Assembly: GCA_964515805.1 (NCBI GenBank)
Contig: CAZEUZ010000033.1
Location: forward strand, 1 to 12,958
Direction of reading: 5' to 3'
Length of the DNA: 12,958 bases
From: CAZEUZ01 sp964515805
Lineage (GTDB): Bacteria; Pseudomonadota; Gammaproteobacteria; Pseudomonadales; Cellvibrionaceae
Of this stretch, positions 7,425 to 12,958 are shown in pieces. Under the pieces are notes generated by a model, which was not told the origin of the DNA, ran no database searches, and saw only the letters and a program-made list of their open reading frames with translations. Numbering within the stretch: the first letter of the stretch is position 1; every line of letters begins with the position of its first letter. Made by a program: the position numbers and the translations under genes.

Positions 7425-8882
7425 TCAAGTTTTTGGGGGATACATTTCGTGATGGATTCCCGCCATGGTTTCCAAACAACGAACCACTTGACAGGTGTAA
7501 CCGAATTCATTGTCGTACCAGCAATATAGTACACAGGTATCACCGTTGACTATCGTTGCTTTACTGTCAAAAACGCAAGCTTGACGTGAACCAACGAAAT
7601 CAGTCGACACCACTTCCGGCGAATTGGTATAACCGATTTGCTGTTGCAGTTGTGAATGTAGCGCCACCTCGCGCATATACTCGTTCAAACTATCCTTATC
7701 GGCACTTTTCTCCAACTGGATATTGAGGATGGCCATTGAGACATTCGGTGTTGGCACTCGAATAGAATTACCAGTCAGCTTGCCTGCCAATTCGGGAATG
7801 GCTTTTTGTACCGCTTTGGCGGCGCCCGTTTCAGTTAATACCATGTTGAGTGCGGCACTGCGCCCGCGGCGTTCACCCTTGTGATAATTATCGATAAGGT
7901 TTTGGTCGTTGGTATAAGAGTGAACAGTCTCTACATGTCCTTTAACGACACCATAGCGATCCATCAAGGCTTTGAGAACCGGCGTTATCGCATTAGTCGT
8001 ACAGGATGCTGCCGATATGATTTGATCTTCCGGCGTAATATCTTTTGTGTTAATGCCGTAAACAACATTTTTGATGTCGCCTTTGGCCGGAGCGGTCAAC
8101 AATACTTTCTTAATGCCTGGACGTTGCAGGTGAACTGACAATCCTTGTTCATCGCGCCAAATACCCGTACTGTCGACCAGTATAGCGTCGTTGATGCCAT
8201 AGTCGGTATAATCTATTTCTGTGGGGGAATTAGCATAAATAATACGAATTTCATGACCATTACAAATCAGCGTATTATTATCTTCATCAGCACGAATCGT
8301 TCCGGCAAAGCTACCATGTACCGAATCCCTGGTGAGCAAATTGGCTCTTTTTACCAGATCATTGGGGCTACCACCTTTTCGCACTACGATGGCGCGCAAC
8401 CTTAGCAAATCACCGCTGCCGCTCTTTTCAAGCAATATTCTGGTGACAAGCCGACCAATGCGACCAAAACCATAGAGCACTACATCTTGTGGTTTGGGCA
8501 GAGGTACGTTTTGTTTTCCAATTAGGCTCTTCAGCTCACCGGTTACCCATTCATTTGGATTTTTTCCGGCGCCACTTTCCATGTATTTGACAGTCAGTTT
8601 CCCCAAATCAATATGACATGGCCCAACATTTGCCTCGGCAATGGCTTTGAGTATAGGATAACTTTCAAATTCTGAAAGTTCATTGCCCTCGACTTCGCGC
8701 ACCGCTCGATGATATTTCATAATATCGATAACCGAGCGGTTAACCATGCCTTTACCGTACATGTAAGTCTTAATATTTTTCTTGCGGTAGAGTGTTCCCA
8801 ACAGGGGAATCATCTCTTCGGCCAACGCCTCACGCTCCTTCCAATCATCAAAATAATTATCGGGTTTTTCTCGGTTTGCCAC
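7425..8882 (-). CDS. gap: Glyceraldehyde-3-phosphate dehydrogenase, long form with N-terminal extension
   Basis: This is a phosphorylating GAPDH (glyceraldehyde-3-phosphate to 1,3-bisphosphoglycerate, or the reverse in gluconeogenesis). At 485 aa it exceeds the usual 330-340; about 130 N-terminal residues precede the Rossmann motif YGFGRIGR (137-144). Catalytic C294 lies in SAASCTTNAIT and the partner His is H321 in HSYTND, with the standard spacing of 27. DSVHG (186-190) and WYDNEFGY (455-462) are family motifs. At the end of the second beta strand, where NAD enzymes have Asp, this protein reads VVRKG (R168, K169), which suggests NADP or dual cofactor use (inference). The start is GTG at 8882 (MANREKP) with AAAAGG upstream. 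Similar long forms sit beside nqr in Pseudomonas from memory. nqrA starts 201 nt after its stop. Confidence 0.95.
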   Translation of the reverse strand: MANREKPDNYFDDWKEREALAEEMIPLLGTLYRKKNIKTYMYGKGMVNRSVIDIMKYHRAVREVEGNELSEFESYPILKAIAEANVGPCHIDLGKLTVKYMESGAGKNPNEWVTGELKSLIGKQNVPLPKPQDVVLYGFGRIGRLVTRILLEKSGSGDLLRLRAIVVRKGGSPNDLVKRANLLTRDSVHGSFAGTIRADEDNNTLICNGHEIRIIYANSPTEIDYTDYGINDAILVDSTGIWRDEQGLSVHLQRPGIKKVLLTAPAKGDIKNVVYGINTKDITPEDQIISAASCTTNAITPVLKALMDRYGVVKGHVETVHSYTNDQNLIDNYHKGERRGRSAALNMVLTETGAAKAVQKAIPELAGKLTGNSIRVPTPNVSMAILNIQLEKSADKDSLNEYMREVALHSQLQQQIGYTNSPEVVSTDFVGSRQACVFDSKATIVNGDTCVLYCWYDNEFGYTCQVVRCLETMAGIHHEMYPPKT

Positions 8883-8940
8883 TGTATTTACCTTTTCTGT
8901 ATTAGTCGATTATTACTTCAAATAATTCTAAAATGTGCCC

Positions 8941-8969
8941 ATTATCATGATTAGAGTGCCCCACTGCAA
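8941..8969 (-). promoter_or_regulatory. Possible promoter for gap
   Basis: Minus-strand TTGCAG (8964-8969) and GATAAT (8941-8946) are 17 bp apart, giving a start near 8934 and about a 50-nt leader before the GTG at 8882. The -35 is a weak match and the -10 is 5 of 6. The alternative is read-through from serS, since no clear terminator lies between the two genes. Confidence 0.35.
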
Positions 8970-8973
8970 GTGG
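8961..8973. promoter_or_regulatory. Dyad over the predicted gap -35 (candidate operator)
   Basis: CCACT-GCA-AGTGG is a perfect 5-bp inverted repeat with a 3-nt centre and covers the proposed -35 box of gap. It is not followed by a T run on either strand, so a terminator is unlikely. A binding site for a repressor of gap is plausible. Confidence 0.35.
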
Positions 8974-9044
8974 TTATATCGTGGGTTTGAGTAGCTGCCA
9001 TCGAAAAGACATGATACTAGTCAACTTGATATCCCACTATAACT

Positions 9045-10319
9045 TCACAGGCTTTTCAAATTATTCATGTAAGGTTGTAATACTTCCGGTATTGAAATAC
9101 TGCCATCTTCTTGTTGGTAATTCTCTATAACCGCAAGCAACGTGCGGCCAACGGCCAAGCCAGAACCATTGAGCGTATGCAAAAGTTCCGGTTTGCCTGT
9201 ACTGGGATTGCGATAACGTGCCTTCATCCGCCGCGCCTGGAAATCGCGGAAATTACTGCAAGAGGAAATTTCACGGTATTGCCCCTGTGATGGCAACCAA
9301 ACCTCAACATCATAGGTTTTCGACGCCGAGAAGCCTAAATCTCCACCGCAGAGGATAACTGTACGATAAGGCAGGTTCAATTTTTGCAGAATAACCTCAA
9401 CGTTAGCGGTCAATTCTTCCAGTGCTTGTTCTGATTTCTGCGGGTCAACAAACTGTACTAGCTCGACTTTTTCAAATTGATGTTGACGGATCATCCCACG
9501 GGTATCGCGACCGTAACTGCCCGCTTCACTGCGAAAACAGGGAGTATGGCTAACAAATTTCAGCGGTAAGTCCGCAACATTTTCAACAATCTTATTGCGC
9601 AACAAATTGGTGATCGGGACTTCAGCGGTGGGGATTAAGTAGAAATCACGTTCGTCGGTGAGTTTAAAGAGATCCTGCTCGAATTTTGGCAATTGGCCGG
9701 TGCCAAACAATGAATCTTTGTTGACAATATAAGGGACATAAATTTCTTCGTGGCCATGCTCATTGGTATGTATATCCAACATAAATTGAATCAATGCTCG
9801 ATGTAAGCGAGCGGTATGTCCTCGCATCACACTGAACCGTGAACCGGTTATTTTGGTCGCGGCGGCAAAGTCCAGACGGCCATGTTTTTCACCCAAGTCC
9901 ACATGATCTTTAACGGTAAAATCAAACGATCGCGGTGTTCCCCAGCGACGAATTTCCACATTATCATTTTCGTCGTTACCTGCAGGCACGTCATCTGCAG
10001 GGATATTGGGTATTGCTGCCAACAAGGTATCCCATTGTTGTTGAATATTTTTTAAGTCGCGATCGGTTACTGCCAATTCGTTCTTGATATCATCAACAGC
10101 TTGCTTTAACGGTGCAATATCTTCACCGGACGCTTTGGCTTGGCCGATAGCTTTGGAACGGCTATTGCGCTCGTGTTGTAGGGACTCTGCCTTGACCTGT
10201 AAGTGTTGTCGCTTGTTGTCAAGTTTTATTATGGCTCCCTTATCCAACGCAAAGTTGCGTTTCGCCAAGGCCTTATTAACACTATCGAGCTGGGTACGGA
10301 TTATCTTGGGATCTAGCAT
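9045..10319 (-). CDS. serS: Seryl-tRNA synthetase
   Basis: SerS is a class II aminoacyl-tRNA synthetase that charges tRNA-Ser (and tRNA-Sec) with serine in the cytoplasm. The 424-aa protein has the N-terminal antiparallel coiled coil that grips the tRNA long arm (about residues 30-100, rich in Lys, Gln, Glu), then the catalytic core. TAEVP is at 231-235. Motif 2 runs from FRSEAGSYGRDTRG (262-275) into MIRQHQFEKVE. ISSCSNFRDFQARR is at 351-364, and motif 3 NGSGLAVGRTLLAVIEN at 384-400. The ATG at 10319 gives the normal MLDPKIIRTQLD start; its ribosome binding site is weak. It is transcribed away from the transporter cluster. A 162-nt gap separates it from gap, with no clear terminator. It is complete and ordinary. 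Confidence 0.98.
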   Translation of the reverse strand: MLDPKIIRTQLDSVNKALAKRNFALDKGAIIKLDNKRQHLQVKAESLQHERNSRSKAIGQAKASGEDIAPLKQAVDDIKNELAVTDRDLKNIQQQWDTLLAAIPNIPADDVPAGNDENDNVEIRRWGTPRSFDFTVKDHVDLGEKHGRLDFAAATKITGSRFSVMRGHTARLHRALIQFMLDIHTNEHGHEEIYVPYIVNKDSLFGTGQLPKFEQDLFKLTDERDFYLIPTAEVPITNLLRNKIVENVADLPLKFVSHTPCFRSEAGSYGRDTRGMIRQHQFEKVELVQFVDPQKSEQALEELTANVEVILQKLNLPYRTVILCGGDLGFSASKTYDVEVWLPSQGQYREISSCSNFRDFQARRMKARYRNPSTGKPELLHTLNGSGLAVGRTLLAVIENYQQEDGSISIPEVLQPYMNNLKSL

Positions 10320-10544
10320 AGATGGGAAAGTATTAGTTTACTGGTACAATGATGGCTTATTTGATGGCACCGATTAGTGCATGACGTTGATTTATCGAGT
10401 AAATTAATCGATTGATATACCTTTCCCTGTTAAGTAAGGTATTACCTCGATAAGAATACTAAATTTTAGTACAAAGAACCACTAACAACTCGAAACGACG
10501 TAAAAATCCTTCGGACTTTATTCGATGAAAACCACCTCTCTTCA

Positions 10545-10559
10545 AAGCAGATTCTGCTT
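10545..10559. repeat. Short perfect inverted repeat upstream of the transporter promoter
   Basis: AAGCAG-ATT-CTGCTT is a 6-bp stem with a 3-nt centre, ending 8 bp before the TTGACA box at 10568. No T run follows on the plus strand, so it looks more like an activator or repressor site than a terminator. Chance occurrence cannot be excluded. Confidence 0.3.
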
Positions 10560-10567
10560 GTGACGGT

Positions 10568-10609
10568 TTGACAGTAGCCACATGGAACAAGTCTAGATTA
10601 ATACTGTCA
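10568..10609 (+). promoter_or_regulatory. TTGACA promoter box framed by a long-spaced inverted repeat
   Basis: A perfect TTGACA lies at 10568-10573. The -10 is poor (TCTAGA at 10592-10597, 18-bp spacing), typical of a promoter needing an activator. TGACAGTA (10569-10576) and its exact complement TACTGTCA (10602-10609) form an inverted repeat with a 25-bp centre, 33 bp from half-site to half-site (about three helix turns). One half covers the -35 and the other the expected start point. This placement suggests control by a dimeric regulator, but no regulator gene is in the window. Confidence 0.4.
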
Positions 10610-10645
10610 GAGGGTGAATTCCATAGAGTAATATGAGGCTAAGTG

Positions 10646-11629
10646 ATGGCTTTTACAGTATTTAAAGCAGTAGTTGACTTGTTGCCACCACAATTTTACA
10701 TAATGTTCTCACGTGCTCTGCAGGCGGCAGCCCTGCCTGTTGTCGCCGCACTTATCGCCACATCACAATCATTGGGTGGAGAGATAGAAGATGCAATATC
10801 CTTTTGTAATCTGCTATTCGTCGGTAATTTATGCGCATCGCTGGTAGCACTGATAGCCTTTGGTCCGAAGACAATTGTGTCCAATGTTCGCACCTTCCCT
10901 AGAAAGCTATACCTGGAACTACTGATATTTTCTTCTTTTTCGGCACTGTTAGCCGCACTGATTTATACGTCTCTGAATACTACAACCGTAACCAATGCAG
11001 TACTGTTGGCTCGACTGGGCCCAGTACTCTTTGTGGTCGGATCGGCAATATTAATCGCGCAGCCCATTAACAAAGCTGAATGGCTAGGTTTTGGTCTAAT
11101 TGGTTTTGGTGTCATCGGTACAGTATTCACCGGTAGCGGATTTGAGATTGTGCAAGGTGATCTGTTGATCATCGCCTCTGCTTTTGTTTACGCTATAGTA
11201 TCGATGATGAGCAAACAACTACTGCCGAAAACCGGTATGTCGGCGTTAATTTTTATTAGAAATCTCTTCTCTTCAATCATATTTTTTCTCATCGCTATTG
11301 TCCTCTATGGACCGGAACATTTTATGCATGCATTCTACGGCCCCTTGTGGGGGATTATGGTGGTCTATGCGCTGGTAATTATCGTTATTTCACAGTTTGC
11401 CTGGTACAAGGGTATTGCAGCATTGACTCCTGCCAGCGTAGCGCGCTGGACGATTATGACACCGGCATTAGCCGTAGCCTACGCCTATTTCATTAATGAC
11501 GAGAATCCTTCCACGATACAGCTTACGGCTTTGAGTTTTGTTACTTTCGGTATCTTCGTGTCTAACATCGGTAAATTTACGCCTCGCGGTACATCAGATA
11601 GCGCAGAAAACAGCGTGGCGGCTTCCTAG
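10646..11629 (+). CDS. EamA/DMT-superfamily transporter
   Basis: This is an inner-membrane protein of 327 aa with about ten hydrophobic helices in two halves, the layout of EamA (DUF6-type) drug/metabolite transporters. Likely helices are near 20-38, 53-72, 90-108, 115-138, 145-163, 170-188, 200-220, 233-252, 262-281 and 291-308. TPASVARWTIMTPALAVAYA (261-280) in the ninth helix is the typical EamA second-repeat signature. ATG at 10646 is chosen over the adjacent in-frame GTG at 10643 because GAGG at 10635-10638 is then 7 nt away. The stop is one base before the ATP-grasp gene, so the two are almost certainly co-transcribed. The family usually exports amino acids or small metabolites, but the substrate cannot be read from sequence; the neighbours suggest a product or precursor of the ligases. 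Confidence 0.88.
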   Translation: MAFTVFKAVVDLLPPQFYIMFSRALQAAALPVVAALIATSQSLGGEIEDAISFCNLLFVGNLCASLVALIAFGPKTIVSNVRTFPRKLYLELLIFSSFSALLAALIYTSLNTTTVTNAVLLARLGPVLFVVGSAILIAQPINKAEWLGFGLIGFGVIGTVFTGSGFEIVQGDLLIIASAFVYAIVSMMSKQLLPKTGMSALIFIRNLFSSIIFFLIAIVLYGPEHFMHAFYGPLWGIMVVYALVIIVISQFAWYKGIAALTPASVARWTIMTPALAVAYAYFINDENPSTIQLTALSFVTFGIFVSNIGKFTPRGTSDSAENSVAAS

Positions 11630-11630
11630 C

Positions 11631-12707
11631 ATGCGTCTATTATGCATTGCTAACCCCGACCGTTACGGCAACACTAAAACGGATGTGCCTCTGAGTTATG
11701 CCTACCTTGCAAAACACCCTGAGATAAATTTGTTTCACGTCGATACCAAGGAATTTCTGCGTCACCCAGGATATACTATCAACGCTGTACCCATTGATGC
11801 ATCTTTCAATGCAGATGAATTTTCTCGTCTGCCGAACTATAAAACCGTACCTGTTTCACCTGATGATATTGATCTAACTTTTTGTCGTACGCTCAAGCCA
11901 TTTCCCACTCACTACTTAGACTATTTGATCGATTGGTCCAATTTGCTGCAGTTTGTCAACAATCCTGCCGGCTTATATAAACAGTTAGATCATCGTTTTT
12001 TACTGAAACATTGCGGCGAATATCTACCCACTTCAATTAATACTGTTAACCGAATCGATGCCGAAAAATTTTTCTTACAGCATGGTACGATTGTTATCAA
12101 ACAAGCTAATAGCTGCGGTGGGCGTGGCGTGTTTCGAGTGCGTTTGAAATCAGACAATTCGGTAGAGTCCGATAATGCGATTCAAGGGCAAAGAATATTT
12201 CACACATTTGATGATTTGTTTGCTTGGTTAACTGCTGGTGGTAAACTGGCCGTTACTCTCAGTAAATATTTGCCTCGAGTTATCGAAGGAGACAAACGAA
12301 TTGTAGTTATCGGCGGCGATATTTATGGTGCCTATCTACGCAAATCAAGTGAGGGTCACTGGGTGCAAAATGTCAGCTTGGGAAGCCATTGCCGATTATC
12401 GATAGCAACCTCGCAGGAGAGAAAAATTATTGCTGCCACTCAATCACATTATCATAAACAAGGTCTAACTGTTTTAGGTTATGATTTTCTTCGCGATGAT
12501 AAAGGCAAAGCTACATTAAGTGAAATTAATGCCGGCAACGTGGGTGGCCTGGCGCGTTTGGAACAACTCGGCAAATCTGGCACTATAAATCGGTTTGTCA
12601 ATTGGTTACGCAGTCATGAGACAGTGAGCGGTATAAATGACCTCTTGCAGTCATGTGCACCTCTGCAATCTATTATTAACGATAAATCCTTAGCTCTGAG
12701 TACCTAA
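11631..12707 (+). CDS. ATP-grasp ligase, glutathione synthetase-like
   Basis: This 358-aa cytoplasmic protein resembles GshB-type ATP-grasp enzymes, which join a carboxylate to an amine through an acyl-phosphate. An N-terminal substrate-binding domain (1-105) ends in FVNNPAGLYKQLDHRFLL (108-125), matching the NSP-type segment of GshB. The ATP-binding strand and Gly loop are VIKQANSCGGRGVFRV (155-170). YLPRVIEGDKRIVVIGGD (213-230) and AYLRK (234-238) correspond to the central GshB motif. LGYDFL (282-287) and LSEINAGNVGGL (297-308) carry the metal and ATP ligands D285, E298 and N300. ATG at 11631 is preferred to an upstream in-frame ATG at 11538, which would overlap the transporter by 92 nt; GGCGG lies 8 nt before it. 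True GshB has PTG or TSPT-like residues where this has AGNVGG, so the substrate probably differs from gamma-Glu-Cys. Confidence 0.85.
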   Translation: MRLLCIANPDRYGNTKTDVPLSYAYLAKHPEINLFHVDTKEFLRHPGYTINAVPIDASFNADEFSRLPNYKTVPVSPDDIDLTFCRTLKPFPTHYLDYLIDWSNLLQFVNNPAGLYKQLDHRFLLKHCGEYLPTSINTVNRIDAEKFFLQHGTIVIKQANSCGGRGVFRVRLKSDNSVESDNAIQGQRIFHTFDDLFAWLTAGGKLAVTLSKYLPRVIEGDKRIVVIGGDIYGAYLRKSSEGHWVQNVSLGSHCRLSIATSQERKIIAATQSHYHKQGLTVLGYDFLRDDKGKATLSEINAGNVGGLARLEQLGKSGTINRFVNWLRSHETVSGINDLLQSCAPLQSIINDKSLALST

Positions 12708-12732
12708 CGCTGTCACTTTAAGAAGCAATAGG

Positions 12733-12770
12733 GCGCATCAGTTAAAAACTTTTGATGAGCGGTTATTTTT
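12733..12770 (+). terminator. Weak hairpin with T-rich tail between the ligase and PP-loop genes
   Basis: GCGCATCA (12733-12740) can pair with TGATGAGC (12753-12760): five base pairs, one mismatch, two more pairs, with a 12-nt loop, followed by TTATTTTT (12763-12770). It resembles a poor intrinsic terminator or attenuator. It also overlaps the ribosome binding region and the TTG start of the next gene, so it may instead limit translation of that gene. Confidence 0.3.
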
Positions 12771-12958
12771 GACAAAACAACAAGCACCTATTCTTTTATG
12801 GACAGGAGGTTGGGACTCCACTTTTCGTCTGTTGCAACGTGTACTCGTCGAAGAACAGTCTGTACAACCTATTTATCTAATTAACCCAGACCGACAGTCA
12901 GTTCGGCAAGAACTAAAATCAATGGCGTTGATCAGTGAGAAACTGTCCGCCGAGTATC
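12769..12958 (+). CDS. PP-loop ATP-pyrophosphatase-type protein, N-terminal fragment (runs off right edge)
   Basis: An open frame continues to the window end and begins MTKQQAPILLWTGGWDSTFR from a TTG at 12769. WTGGWDST (11-18), after a short hydrophobic beta strand, is the SGGxDS-type PP-loop of N-type ATP pyrophosphatases (asparagine synthetase B, QueC, argininosuccinate synthase, NAD synthetase). These adenylate a substrate and release pyrophosphate. IYLINPD (35-41) fits the second beta strand of that fold. Only 63 codons are visible, so the subfamily cannot be set. The start is uncertain: no ATG or GTG lies in frame between the stop at 12697 and the TTG, and GAGCGG (12757-12762) is the only ribosome site. 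An ATG at 12755 would be in frame only with one more T in the five-T run at 12766-12770. It follows the ligase stop by 61 nt and is probably co-transcribed. Confidence 0.7.
   Translation, partial: MTKQQAPILLWTGGWDSTFRLLQRVLVEEQSVQPIYLINPDRQSVRQELKSMALISEKLSAEY

Larger units (their letters stand above)
10320..10645. other. Divergent intergenic region between serS and the transporter cluster
   Basis: This 326-bp stretch has no convincing gene. It must hold the serS promoter (minus), for which I see only weak candidates such as TTAACA near 10430 without a good -10, and the cluster promoter (plus) near 10568. It also holds two dyads, listed separately. A 12-codon frame at 10525-10563 lacks a ribosome binding site and is not called. 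Confidence 0.6.

Noticed and set aside
10084..10377. Plus-strand open frame of 97 codons opposite the serS start
   Set aside because: It lies antisense to the SerS coiled coil, has no recognisable domain and no good ribosome binding site; it is explained as a shadow of serS.
10525..10563. Twelve-codon frame (MKTTSLQSRFCL) upstream of the transporter, considered as a leader peptide
   Set aside because: No ribosome binding site precedes it, it lies upstream of the likely TTGACA promoter, and it has no run of one amino acid or attenuator hairpin behind it.
11538..11630. Longer start for the ATP-grasp gene inside the transporter gene
   Set aside because: The added 31 residues do not resemble the family, whose first beta strand begins at MRLLCIANP, and the ATG at 11631 abuts the transporter stop as in a coupled pair.

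Overview
The window looks like chromosomal DNA of a gammaproteobacterium of moderate GC content, probably marine or at least sodium-using. The reasons are a complete Na+-pumping NADH:quinone oxidoreductase operon (nqrABCDEF plus apbE) whose proteins keep Vibrio-type cofactor residues at nearly Vibrio numbering, and a long-form (485 aa) GAPDH encoded just upstream of it, an arrangement I recall from Pseudomonas and other gammaproteobacteria. Genus cannot be assigned from sequence alone.

Layout. Positions 1-10319 are all on the minus strand, so transcription runs right to left: serS (10319-9045), gap (8882-7425), then nqrA-B-C-D-E-F-apbE (7223-282) as a tight operon with gaps of at most 21 nt and several overlaps, and last the first 46 codons of an exported protein leaving the left edge (138-1). 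A 326-bp divergent region (10320-10645) separates serS from a plus-strand cluster: an EamA-type membrane transporter (10646-11629), a glutathione-synthetase-like ATP-grasp ligase one base later (11631-12707), and the start of a PP-loop ATP-pyrophosphatase-type protein cut by the right edge (12769-12958).

How the genes work together. NqrA-F form the membrane complex that oxidises NADH, reduces ubiquinone and exports Na+. ApbE is the flavin transferase that attaches FMN to the SGAT/TGAT threonines of NqrC and NqrB, both visible here. NqrM, the other known maturation factor and usually next to apbE, is not found in the window. The long GAPDH has Arg-Lys where NAD-dependent enzymes usually carry an Asp, which hints at NADP use.

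The part most likely to be undescribed is the plus-strand trio: two ATP-consuming, bond-forming enzyme types of different folds plus a DMT-superfamily transporter, with an operator-like inverted repeat around a TTGACA box upstream. This is a reasonable blueprint for making and moving a small amide or peptide-like metabolite, but that is inference, and the cluster continues beyond the window. Three promoters (nqr, gap and the transporter cluster) each carry a dyad symmetry overlapping a promoter element. No tRNA, rRNA, CRISPR array or insertion sequence was seen.
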